A stretch of 64,000 nucleotides of DNA from Eudorina sp. 2006-703-Eu-15. Its lineage: Eukaryota; Chlorophyta; Chlorophyceae; Chlamydomonadales; Volvocaceae. The position numbers and the translations under genes were made by a program. The stretch spans positions 683,501 through 747,500 of the forward strand of contig BDSI01000052.1 of the NCBI GenBank assembly GCA_003117195.1. The letters are read 5' to 3'. Positions within the stretch are counted from its first letter, which is position 1. Every line of letters begins with the position of its first letter. Of the stretch, positions 49,701-61,295 are shown one piece after another. The notes under the pieces were generated by a model that did not search any database, was not told where the DNA came from, and saw only the letters and a list, made by a program, of their open reading frames with translations.

Positions 49701-52700
49701 GGCTGGCCTCATTAGCAAGCAACGGCGCCTTGTGAGCAGCAGCAGGGGGCAGTGGGCGCATAGCTAACAAGGTGCGTTTGCTTGGCCACGTGCGCGGTTT
49801 GCCTGGTGTCAAACTTGTGTGGATGGCCCGGGTTCGGACGCCCTGGTGTGATAAGGCTGAGCGAGGAGTTTGGATGTCAACGCAGATGGCCAAGGGGCGG
49901 GAGGCCTGGGCTGCACATGCGAGCCCTTGATTGATCGACCTGCCCCTCATGCCGCTACCCAAAGGCTGGGGCCTTGGCTGCACACGCCAGCCCGCGCATG
50001 ACCGAACTGTCCCTGCTGCCGCGCGCCCTGTCTTGTGTGCGACGTGCTGCAGCACTCACTCGTCGGGGGTTGCAGCATGGGTCAACAGCGGCTGGCCTCA
50101 CTAGCAAGCAACGGCGCCTTGTGAGCAGCAGCAGGGGGCAGTGGGCGCATAGCTAACAAGGTGCGTTTGCTTGGCCACGTGCGCGGTTTGCCTGGTGTCA
50201 AACTTGTGTGGATGGCCCGGGTTCGGACGCCCTGGTGTGATAAGGCTGAGCGAGGAGTTTGGATGTCAACGCAGATGGCCAAGGGGCGGGAGGCCTGGGC
50301 TGCACATGCGAGCCCTTGATTGATCGACCTGCCCCTCATGCCGCTACCCAAAGGCTGGGGCCTTGGCTGCACACGCCAACCCGCGCATGACCGAACTGTC
50401 CCTGCTGCCGCGCGCCCTGTCTTGTGTGCGACGTGCTGCAGCACTCACTCGTCGGGGGTTGCAGCATGGGTCAACAGCGGCTGGCCTCACTAGCAAGCAA
50501 CGGCGCCTTGTGAGCAGCAGCAGGGGGCAGTGGGCGCATAGCTAACAAGGTGCGTTTGCTTGGCCACGTGCGCGGTTTGCCTGGTGTCAAACTTGTGTGG
50601 ATGGCCCGGGTTCGGACGCCCTGGTGTGATAAGGCTGAGCGAGGAGTTTGGATGTCAACGCAGATGGCCAAGGGCGGGAGGCCTGGGCTGCACATGCGAG
50701 CCCTTGATTGATCGACCTGCCCCTCATGCCGCTACCCAAAGGCTGGGGCCTTGGCTGCACACGCCAGCCCGCGCATGACCGAACTGTCCCTGCTGCCGCG
50801 CGCCCTGTCTTGTGTGCGACGTGCTGCAGCACTCACTCGTCGGGGGTTGCAGCATGGGTCAACAGCGGCTGGCCTCACTAGCAAGCAACGGCGCCTTGTG
50901 AGCAGCAGCAGGGGGCAGTGGGCGCATAGCTAACAAGGTGCGTTTGCTTGGCCACGTGCGCGGTTTGCCTGGTGTCAAACTTGTGTGGATGGCCCGGGTT
51001 CGGACGCCCTGGTGTGATAAGGCTGAGCGAGGAGTTTGGATGTCAACGCAGATGGCCAAGGGGCGGGAGGCCTGGGCTGCACATGCGAGCCCTTGATTGA
51101 TCGACCTGCCCCTCATGCCGCTACCCAAAGGCTGGGGCCTTGGCTGCACACGCCAGCCCGCGCATGACCGAACTGTCCCTGCTGCCGCGCGCCCTGTCTT
51201 GTGTGCGACGTGCTGCAGCACTCACTCGTCGGGGGTTGCAGCATGGGTCAACAGCGGCTGGCCTCACTAGCAAGCAACGGCGCCTTGTGAGCAGCAGCAG
51301 GGGCAGTGGGCGCATAGCTAACAAGGTGCGTTTGCTTGGCCACGTGCGCGGTTTGCCTGGTGTCAAACTTGTGTGGATGGCCCGGGTTCGGACGCCCTGG
51401 TGTGATAAGGCTGAGCGAGGAGTTTGGATGTCAACGCAGATGGCCAAGGGGCGGGAGGCCTGGGCTGCACATGCGAGCCCTTGATTGATCGACCTGCCCC
51501 TCCTGCCGCTACCCAAAGGCTGGGGCCTTGGCTGCACACGCCAGCCGCGCATGACCGAACTGTCCCTGCTGCCGCGCGCCCTGTCTTGTGTGCGACGTGC
51601 TGCAGCACTCACTCGTCGGGGGTTACAGCATGGGTCAACAGCGGCTGGCCTCATTAGCAAGCAACGGCGCCTTGTGAGCACAGCAGGGGGCAGTGGGCGC
51701 ATAGCTAACAAGGTGCGTTTGCTTGGCCACGTGCGCGGTTTGCCTGGTGTCAAACTTGTGTGGATGGCCCGGGTTCGGACGCCCTGGTGTGATAAGGCTG
51801 AGCGAGGAGTTTGGATGTCAACGCAGATGGCCAAGGGGCGGGAGGCCTGGGCTGCACATGCGAGCCCTTGATTGATCGACCTGCCCCTCATGCCGCTACC
51901 CAAAGGCTGGGGCCTTGGCTGCACACGCCAACCCGCGCATGACCGAACTGCCCCTGCTGCCGCGCGCCCTGTCTTGTGTGCGACGTGCTGCAGCACTCAC
52001 TCGTCGGGGGTTGCAGCATGGGTCAACAGCGGCTGGCCTCACTAGCAAGCAACGGCGCCTTGTGAGCAGCAGCAGGGGGCAGTGGGCGCATAGCTAACAA
52101 GGTGCGTTTGCTTGGCCACGTGCGCGGTTTGCCTGGTGTCAAACTTGTGTGGATGGCCCGGGTTCGGACGCCCTGGTGTGATAAGGCTGAGCGAGGAGTT
52201 TGGATGTCAACGCAGATGGCCAAGGGGCGGGAGGCCTGGGCTGCACATGCGAGCCCTTGATTGATCGACCTGCCCCTCCTGCCGCTACCAAAGGCTGGGG
52301 CCTTGGCTGCACACGCCAGCCCGCGCATGACCGAACTGTCCCTGCTGCCGCGCGCCCTGTCTTGTGTGCGACGTGCTGCAGCACTCACTCGTCGGGGGTT
52401 ACAGCATGGGTCAACAGCGGCTGGCCTCATTAGCAAGCAACGGCGCCTTGTGAGCAGCAGCAGGGGGCAGTGGGCGCATAGCTAACAAGGTGCGTTTGCT
52501 TGGCCACGTGCGCGGTTTGCCTGGTGTCAAACTTGTGTGGATGGCCCGGGTTCGGACGCCCTGGTGTGATAAGGCTGAGCGAGGAGTTTGGATGTCAACG
52601 CAGATGGCCAAGGGGCGGGAGGCCTGGGCTGCACATGCAAGCCCTTGATTGATCGACCTGCCCCTCATGCCGCTACCCAAAGGCTGGGGCCTTGGCTGCA

Positions 52701-55700
52701 CACGCCAACCCGCGCATGACCGAACTGCCCCTGCTGCCGCGCGCCCTGTCTTGTGTGCGACGTGCTGCAGCACTCACTCGTCGGGGGTTGCAGCATGGGT
52801 CAACAGCGGCTGGCCTCACTAGCAAGCAACGGCGCCTTGTGAGCAGCAGCAGGGGGCAGTGGGCGCATAGCTAACAAGGTGCGTTTGCTTGGCCACGTGC
52901 GCGGTTTGCCTGGTGTCAAACTTGTGTGGATGGCCCGGGTTCGGACGCCCTGGTGTGATAAGGCTGAGCGAGGAGTTTGGATGTCAACGCAGATGGCCAA
53001 GGGGCGGGAGGCCTGGGCTGCACATGCGAGCCCTTGATTGATCGACCTGCCCCTCCTGCCGCTACCCAAAGGCTGGGGCCTGGCTGCACACGCCAGCCCG
53101 CGCATGACCGAACTGTCCCTGCTGCCGCGCGCCCTGTCTTGTGTGCGACGTGCTGCAGCACTCACTCGTCGGGGGTTACAGCATGGGTCAACAGCGGCTG
53201 GCCTCATTAGCAACCAACGGCGCCTTGTGAGCAGCAGCAGGGGGCAGTGGGCGCATAGCTAACAAGGTGCGTTTGCTTGGCCACGTCCGCGGTTTGCCTG
53301 GTGTCAAACTTGTGTGGATGGCCCGGGTTCGGACGCCCTGGTGTGATACGGCTGAGCGAGGAGTTTGGATGTCAACGCAGATGGCCAAGGGGCGGGAGGC
53401 CTGGGCTGCACATGCGAGCCCTTGATTGATCGACCTGCCCCTCATGCCGCTACCCAAAGGCTGGGGCCTTGGCTGCACACGCCAGCCCGCGCATGACCGA
53501 ACTGTCCCTGCTGCCGCGCGCCCTGTCTTGTGTGCGACGTGCTGCAGCACTCACTCGTCGGGGGTTGCAGCATGGGTCAACAGCGGCTGGCCTCACTAGC
53601 AAGCAACGGCGCCTTGTGAGCAGCAGCAGGGGGCAGTGGGCGCATAGCTAACAAGGTGCGTTTGCTTGGCCACGTGCGCGGTTTGCCTGGTGTCAAACTT
53701 GTGTGGATGGCCCGGGTTCGGACGCCCTGGTGTGATAAGGCTGAGCGAGGAGTTTGGATGTCAACGCAGATGGCCAAGGGCGGGAGGCCTGGGCTGCACA
53801 TGCGAGCCCTTGATTGATCGACCTGCCCCTCCTGCCGCTACCCAAAGGCTGGGGCCCTGGCTGCACACGCCAGCCCGCGCATGACCGAACTGTCCCTGCT
53901 GCCGCGCGCCCTGTCTTGTGTGCGACGTGCTGCAGCACTCACTCGTCGGGGTTACAGCATGGGTCAACAGCGGCTGGCCTCATTAGCAACCAACGGCGCC
54001 TTGTGAGCCACAGCAGGGGGCAGTGGGCGCATAGCTAACAAGGTGCGTTTGCTTGGCCACGTGCGCGGTTTGCCTGGTGTCAAACTTGTGTGGATGGCCC
54101 GGGTTCGGACGCCCTGGTGTGATACGGCTGAGCGAGGAGTTTGGATGTCAACGCAGATGGCCAAGGGGCGGGAGGCCTGGGCTGCACATGCGAGCCCTTG
54201 ATTGATCGACCTGCCCCTCATGCCGCTACCCAAAGGCTGGGGCCTTGGCTGCACACGCCAGCCCGCGCATGACCGAACTGTCCCTGCTGCCGCGCGCCCT
54301 GTCTTGTGTGCGACGTGCTGCAGCACTCACTCGTCGGGGGTTGCAGCATGGGTCAACAGCGGCTGGCCTCACTAGCAAGCAACGGCGCCTTGTGAGCAGC
54401 AGCAGGGGGCAGTGGGCGCATAGCTAACAAGGTGCGTTTGCTTGGCCACGTCGCGGTTTGCCTGGTGTCAAACTTGTGTGGATGGCCCGGGTTCGGACGC
54501 CCTGGTGTGATACGGCTGAGCGAGGAGTTTGGATGTCAACGCAGATGGCCAAGGGGCGGGAGGCCTGGGCTGCACATGCGAGCCCTTGATTGATCGACCT
54601 GCCCCTCATGCCGCTACCCAAAGGCTGGGGCCTTGGCTGCACACGCCAGCCCGCGCATGACCGAACTGTCCCTGCTGCCGCGCGCCCTGTCTTGTGTGCG
54701 ACGTGCTGCAGCACTCACTCGTCGGGGGTTGCAGCATGGGTCAACAGCGGCTGGCCTCACTAGCAAGCAACGGCGCCTTGTGAGCAGCAGCAGGGGGCAG
54801 TGGGCGCATAGCTAACAAGGTGCGTTTGCTTGGCCACGTGCGCGGTTTGCCTGGTGTCAAACTTGTGTGGATGGCCCGGGTTCGGACGCCCTGGTGTGAT
54901 AAGGCTGAGCGAGGAGTTTGGATGTCAACGCAGATGGCCAAGGGGCGGGAGGCCTGGGCTGCACATGCGAGCCCTTGATTGATCGACCTGCCCCTCCTGC
55001 CGCTACCCAAAGGCTGGGGCCCGGCTGCACACGCCAGCCCGCGCATGACCGAACTGTCCCTGCTGCCGCGCGCCCTGTCTTGTGTGCGACGTGCTGCAGC
55101 ACTCACTCGTCGGGGGTTACAGCATGGGTCAACAGCGGCTGGCCTCACTAGCAAGCAACGGCGCCTTGTGAGCACAGCAGGGGGCAGTGGGCGCATAGCT
55201 AACAAGGTGCGTTTGCTTGGCCACGTCCGCGGTTTGCCTGGTGTCAAACTTGTGTGGATGGCCCGGGTTCGGACGCCCTGGTGTGATAAGGCTGAGCGAG
55301 GAGTTTGGATGTCAACGCAGATGGCCAAGGGGCGGGATGCCTGGGCTGCACATGCGAGCCCTTGATTGATCGACCTGCCCCTCCTGCCGCTACCCAAAGG
55401 CTGGGGCCTTGGCTGCACACGCCAGCCCGCGCATGACCGAACTGTCCCTGCTGCCGCGCGCCCTGTCTTGTGTGCGACGTGCTGCAGCACTCACTCGTCG
55501 GGGGTTACAGCATGGGTCAACAGCGGCTGGCCTCATTAGCAAGCAACGGCGCCTTGTGAGCAGCAGCAGGGGGCAGTGGGCGCATAGCTAACAAGGTGCG
55601 TTTGCTTGGCCACGTGCGCGGTTTGCCTGGTGTCAAACTTGTGTGGATGGCCCGGGTTCGGACGCCCTGGTGTGATAAGGCTGAGCGAGGAGTTTGGATG

Positions 55701-58700
55701 TCAACGCAGATGGCCAAGGGGCGGGAGGCCTGGGCTGCACATGCAAGCCCTTGATTGATCGACCTGCCCCTCATGCCGCTACCCAAAGGCTGGGGCCTTG
55801 GCTGCACACGCCAACCCGCGCATGACCGAACTGCCCCTGCTGCCGCGCGCCCTGTCTTGTGTGCGACGTGCTGCAGCACTCACTCGTCGGGGGTTGCAGC
55901 ATGGGTCAACAGCGGCTGGCCTCACTAGCAAGCAACGGCGCCTTGTGAGCAGCAGCAGGGGGCAGTGGGCGCATAGCTAACAAGGTGCGTTTGCTTGGCC
56001 ACGTGCGCGGTTTGCCTGGTGTCAAACTTGTGTGGATGGCCCGGGTTCGGACGCCCTGGTGTGATAAGGCTGAGCGAGGAGTTTGGATGTCAACGCAGAT
56101 GGCCAAGGGGCGGGAGGCCTGGGCTGCACATGCGAGCCCTTGATTGATCGACCTGCCCCTCCTGCCGCTACCCAAAGGCTGGGGCCCTGGCTGCACACGC
56201 CAGCCCGCGCATGACCGAACTGTCCCTGCTGCCGCGCGCCCTGTCTTGTGTGCGACGTGCTGCAGCACTCACTCGTCGGGGGTTACAGCATGGGTCAACA
56301 GCGGCTGGCCTCATTAGCAACCAACGGCGCCTTGTGAGCCACAGCAGGGGGCAGTGGGCGCATAGCTAACAAGGTGCGTTTGCTTGGCCACGTCCGCGGT
56401 TTGCCTGGTGTCAAACTTGTGTGGATGGCCCGGGTTCGGACGCCCTGGTGTGATACGGCTGAGCGAGGAGTTTGGATGTCAACGCAGATGGCCAAGGGGC
56501 GGGAGGCCTGGGCTGCACATGCGAGCCCTTGATTGATCGACCTGCCCCTCATGCCGCTACCCAAAGGCTGGGGCCTTGGCTGCACACGCCAGCCCGCGCA
56601 TGACCGAACTGTCCCTGCTGCCGCGCGCCCTGTCTTGTGTGCGACGTGCTGCAGCACTCACTCGTCGGGGGTTGCAGCATGGGTCAACAGCGGCTGGCCT
56701 CACTAGCAAGCAACGGCGCCTTGTGAGCAGCAGCAGGGGGCAGTGGGCGCATAGCTAACAAGGTGCGTTTGCTTGGCCACGTCCGCGGTTTGCCTGGTGT
56801 CAAACTTGTGTGGATGGCCCGGGTTCGGACGCCCTGGTGTGATAAGGCTGAGCGAGGAGTTTGGATGTCAACGCAGATGGCCAAGGGGCGGGAGGCCTGG
56901 GCTGCACATGCGAGCCCTTGATTGATCGACCTGCCCCTCCTGCCGCTACCCAAAGGCTGGGGCCCTGGCTGCACACGCCAGCCCGCGCATGACCGAACTG
57001 TCCCTGCTGCCGCGCGCCCTGTCTTGTGTGCGACGTGCTGCAGCACTCACTCGTCGGGGGTTACAGCATGGGTCAACAGCGGCTGGCCTCATTAGCAACC
57101 AACGGCGCCTTGTGAGCCACAGCAGGGGGCAGTGGGCGCATAGCTAACAAGGTGCGTTTGCTTGGCCACGTCCGCGGTTTGCCTGGTGTCAAACTTGTGT
57201 GGATGGCCCGGGTTCGGACGCCCTGGTGTGATACGGCTGAGCGAGGAGTTTGGATGTCAACGCAGATGGCCAAGGGGCGGGAGGCCTGGGCTGCACATGC
57301 GAGCCCTTGATTGATCGACCTGCCCCTCATGCCGCTACCCAAAGGCTGGGGCCTTGGCTGCACACGCCAGCCCGCGCATGACCGAACTGTCCCTGCTGCC
57401 GCGCGCCCTGTCTTGTGTGCGACGTGCTGCAGCACTCACTCGTCGGGGGTTGCAGCATGGGTCAACAGCGGCTGGCCTCACTAGCAAGCAACGGCGCCTT
57501 GTGAGCAGCAGCAGGGGGCAGTGGGCGCATAGCTAACAAGGTGCGTTTGCTTGGCCACGTCCGCGGTTTGCCTGGTGTCAAACTTGTGTGGATGGCCCGG
57601 GTTCGGACGCCCTGGTGTGATACGGCTGAGCGAGGAGTTTGGATGTCAACGCAGATGGCCAAGGGGCGGGAGGCCTGGGCTGCACATGCGAGCCCTTGAT
57701 TGATCGACCTGCCCCTCATGCCGCTACCCAAAGGCTGGGGCCTTGGCTGCACACGCCAGCCCGCGCATGACCGAACTGTCCCTGCTGCCGCGCGCCCTGT
57801 CTTGTGTGCGACGTGCTGCAGCACTCACTCGTCGGGGGTTGCAGCATGGGTCAACAGCGGCTGGCCTCACTAGCAAGCAACGGCGCCTTGTGAGCAGCAG
57901 CAGGGGGCAGTGGGCGCATAGCTAACAAGGTGCGTTTGCTTGGCCACGTGCGCGGTTTGCCTGGTGTCAAACTTGTGTGGATGGCCCGGGTTCGGACGCC
58001 CTGGTGTGATAAGGCTGAGCGAGGAGTTTGGATGTCAACGCAGATGGCCAAGGGGCGGGAGGCCTGGGCTGCACATGCGAGCCCTTGATTGATCGACCTG
58101 CCCCTCCTGCCGCTACCCAAAGGCTGGGGCCCCGGCTGCACACGCCAGCCCGCGCATGACCGAACTGTCCCTGCTGCCGCGCGCCCTGTCTTGTGTGCGA
58201 CGTGCTGCAGCACTCACTCGTCGGGGGTTACAGCATGGGTCAACAGCGGCTGGCCTCATTAGCAACCAACGGCGCCTTGTGAGCCACAGCAGGGGGCAGT
58301 GGGCGCATAGCTAACAAGGTGCGTTTGCTTGGCCACGTCCGCGGTTTGCCTGGTGTCAAACTTGTGTGGATGGCCCGGGTTCGGACGCCCTGGTGTGATA
58401 CGGCTGAGCGAGGAGTTTGGATGTCAACGCAGATGGCCAAGGGGCGGGATGCCTGGGCTGCACATGCGAGCCCTTGATTGATCGACCTGCCCCTCATGCC
58501 GCTACCCAAAGGCTGGGGCCTTGGCTGCACACGCCAGCCCGCGCATGACCGAACTGTCCCTGCTGCCGCGCGCCCTGTCTTGTGTGCGACGTGCTGCAGC
58601 ACTCACTCGTCGGGGGTTGCAGCATGGGTCAACAGCGGCTGGCCTCACTAGCAAGCAACGGCGCCTTGTGAGCAGCAGCAGGGGGCAGTGGGCGCATAGC

Positions 58701-59449
58701 TAACAAGGTGCGTTTGCTTGGCCACGTCCGCGGTTTGCCTGGTGTCAAACTTGTGTGGATGGCCCGGGTTCGGACGCCCTGGTGTGATACGGCTGAGCGA
58801 GGAGTTTGGATGTCAACGCAGATGGCCAAGGGGCGGGAGGCCTGGGCTGCACATGCGAGCCCTTGATTGATCGACCTGCCCCTCATGCCGCTACCCAAAG
58901 GCTGGGGCCTTGGCTGCACACGCCAGCCCGCGCATGACCGAACTGTCCCTGCTGCCGCGCGCCCTGTCTTGTGTGCGACGTGCTGCAGCACTCACTCGTC
59001 GGGGGTTGCAGCATGGGTCAACAGCGGCTGGCCTCACTAGCAAGCATCGGCGCCTTGTGAGCAGCAGCAGGGGGCAGTGGGCGCATAGCTAACAAGGTGC
59101 GTTTGCTTGGCCACGTCCGCGGTTTGCCTGGTGTCAAACTTGTGTGGATGGCCCGGGTTCGGACGCCCTGGTGTGATAAGGCTGAGCGAGGAGTTTGGAT
59201 GTCAACGCAGATGGCCAAGGGGCGGGAGGCCTGGGCTGCACATGCGAGCCCTTGATTGATCGACCTGCCCCTCCTGCCGCTACCCAAAGGCTGGGGCCTT
59301 GGCTGCACACGCCAGCCCGCGCATGACCGAACTGTCCCTGCTGCCGCGCGCCCTGTCTTGTGTGCGACGTGCTGCAGCACTCACTCGTCGGGGGTTACAG
59401 CATGGGTCAACAGCGGCTGGCCTCATTAGCAACCAACGGCGCCTTGTGA
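49701..59449. repeat. Array zone 4: A/B/C monomers with private variants and a B-C-C trimer
   Basis: A third type, C, combines A markers (CTCATGCCGC, GGTTGCAGC, CCTCACTAG) with B markers (CACGCCAGCC, AACTGTCCCTG). From about 53.2 kb private substitutions appear: CACGTCCGCGG in place of CACGTGCGCGG, GATACGGCTGAG for GATAAGGCTGAG, and AGCAACCAACGG for AGCAAGCAACGG. From about 56.9 to 59.4 kb the order is B-C-C-B-C-C-B with a period near 1,167 bp. The C monomer looks like a recombinant of A and B. Confidence 0.8.
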
Positions 59450-61005
59450 GCCCTTGATTGATCGACCTGCCCCTCATGCCGCTACCCAAAGGCTGGGGCC
59501 TTGGCTGCACACGCCAACCCGCGCATGACCGAACTGCCCCTGCTGCCGCGCGCCCTGTCTTGTGTGCGACGTGCTGCAGCACTCACTCGTCGGGGGTTGC
59601 AGCATGGGTCAACAGCGGCTGGCCTCACTAGCAAGCAACGGCGCCTTGTGAGCAGCAGCAGGGGGCAGTGGGCGCATAGCTAACAAGGTGCGTTTGCTTG
59701 GCCACGTGCGCGGTTTGCCTGGTGTCAAACTTGTGTGGATGGCCCGGGTTCGGACGCCCTGGTGTGATAAGGCTGAGCGAGGAGTTTGGATGTCAACGCA
59801 GATGGCCAAGGGGCGGGAGGCCTGGGCTGCACATGCGAGCCCTTGATTGATCGACCTGCCCCTCCTGCCGCTACCCAAAGGCTGGGGCCTTGGCTGCACA
59901 CGCCAGCCCGCGCATGACCGAACTGCCCCTGCTGCCGCGCGCCCTGTCTTGTGTGCGACGTGCTGCAGCACTCACTCGTCGGGGGTTACAGCATGGGTCA
60001 ACAGCGGCTGGCCTTGCTCTGCACGCACGCACATCACTAGCAAGCAACGGCGCCTTGTGAGCAGCAGCAGCGGGCAGTGGGCGCATAGCTAACAAGGTGC
60101 GTTTACTTGGCCACGTGCGCGGTTTGCCTGGTGTCAAACGTGTGTGGATGGCCCGGGTTCGGACGCCCTGGTGTGATAAGGCTGAGCGAGGGGTTTGGAT
60201 GTCAACGCAGATGGCCAAGGGGCGGGAGGCCTGGGCTGCACATGCGAGCCCTTGATTGATCGACCTGCCCCTCCTGCCGCTACCCAAAGGCTGGGGCCTT
60301 GGCTGCACACGCCAGCCCGCGCATGACCGAACTGCCCCTGCTGCCGCGCGCCCTGTCTTGTGTGCGACGTGCTGCAGCACTCACTCGTCGGGGGTTACAG
60401 CATGGGTCAACAGCGGCTGGCCTTGCTCTGCACGCACGCACATCACTAGCAAGCAACGGCGCCTTGTGAGCAGCAGCAGCGGGCAGTGGGCGCATAGCTA
60501 ACAAGGTGCGTTTACTTGGCCACGTGCGCGGTTTGCCTGGTTTCAAACTTGTGTGGATGGCCCGGGTTCGGACGCCCTGGTGTGATAAGGCTGAGCGAGG
60601 GGTTTGGATGTCAACGCAGATGGCCAAGGGGCGGGAGGCCTGGGCTGCACATGCGAGCCCTTGATTGATCGACCTGCCCCTCCTGCCGCTACCCAAAGGC
60701 TGGGGCCTTGGCTGCACACGCCAGCCCGCGCATGACCGAACTGCCCCTGCTGCCGCGCGCCCTGTCTTGTGTGCGACGTGCTGCAGCACTCACTCGTCGG
60801 GGGTTACAGCATGGGTCAACAGCGGCTGGCCTTGCTCTGCACGCACGCACATCACTAGCAAGCAACGGCGCCTTGTGAGCAGCAGCAGCGGGCAGTGGGC
60901 GCATAGCTAACAAGGTGCGTCTACTTGGCCACGTGCGCGGTTTGCCTGGTGTCAAACTTGTGTGGATGGCCCGGGTTCGGACGCCCTGGTGTGATAAGGC
61001 TGAGC
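59450..61005. repeat. Array zone 5: right-flank monomers, long form
   Basis: A truncated A monomer (markers AACCC and TTGCAGC) is followed by three long-form monomers with the insertion at about 60014, 60423 and 60832. These carry CAGCAGCAGCGGGCAG, and the last two GAGGGGTTTGG, as on the left flank. Spacing is 409 bp. The last monomer is broken at 61005, inside CTGAGCGAGG. Confidence 0.85.
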
Positions 61006-61295
61006 CCGTGAACCCTGGCCCGCCCCCCACGGCTCCCACGCCCGCCGCGGACCCTGCCTCGGCTACCCCGGCCACGCCGTCCCCTGGCTTGACCATGCGG
61101 CTCATCTGCCCCAGAATCGGGCGGTGCAGCTGGCCCAGCGGCCGGCTCGTTGGCGGGCTCAGCACCCGGCTCGGTGGCATTGGCTCCTTTCCCGGCATCC
61201 TGGCCAGCACTGCCGTCACCCCCAACCAGCTTTGCCCAAAACTTTGAAGCGGCCTCCCCCAGAACATTGGCCCCGCGTTTGAGCTCGGCTATCCG
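61006..61295 (-). other. Out-of-frame 3' extension encoding an RGG-rich tail that abuts the satellite
   Basis: In a second minus-strand frame, starting upstream of the TAG at 61289, the sequence reads RIAELKRGANVLGEAASKFW, then an Ala/Pro/Glu-rich linker, then Arg-Gly repeats (GRRGRGSRGRVRGGRGSRGG). This looks like a helix, a disordered linker and an RGG box, which in known proteins binds RNA. The frame has no stop before the satellite boundary at 61005 and continues into the last monomer. It could be the true C-terminus of the zinc-finger-like gene, reached by splicing (one possible 68-nt GTACGC...GCAG intron keeps frame), or the gene may be frame-shifted or truncated by the array. Confidence 0.4.

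Larger units (their letters stand above)
11463..61005. repeat. Large satellite array, ~388-bp monomer, about 127 head-to-tail copies
   Basis: Taking the conserved CATAGCTAAC as register, copies start at 11523, 11912, 12299, 12707, 13095, 13503, 13911, 14319, 14706, 15094 and so on to 60902. Spacing is about 386-389 bp for the short form and 406-409 bp for a long form with a ~20-bp insertion beginning TTGCTCTGCACG. All copies have the same orientation and no foreign DNA interrupts them. The first copy (from about 11463) is degenerate and the last stops at 61005, partway through a monomer. Nearly every monomer carries a CACGTG hexamer and a perfect 12-bp palindrome GTGCTGCAGCAC. No rRNA, tRNA or spliced-leader gene was recognised in the unit. 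Open frames of 60-135 codons recur in each monomer but are frame-shifted by common one-base indels. This is a satellite DNA, possibly centromeric or heterochromatic; that role is inferred. Confidence 0.97.

Noticed and set aside
11463..61005. Hundreds of 60-374-codon open frames inside the satellite, on both strands
   Set aside because: They are copies of the same few frames forced by a GC-rich repeat, overlap each other in several frames, and change length with each one-base indel. No domain or exon signal supports a protein.
11523..61005. 5S rDNA, snRNA or spliced-leader gene array
   Set aside because: The monomer shows no recognisable 5S internal control region, no Sm site and no U-rich end; the GGGTTCGGACGCC word resembles a B box but has no correctly placed A box.
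11463..61005. CRISPR array
   Set aside because: The whole 388-bp unit is repeated without variable spacers, and the genomic setting is eukaryotic.
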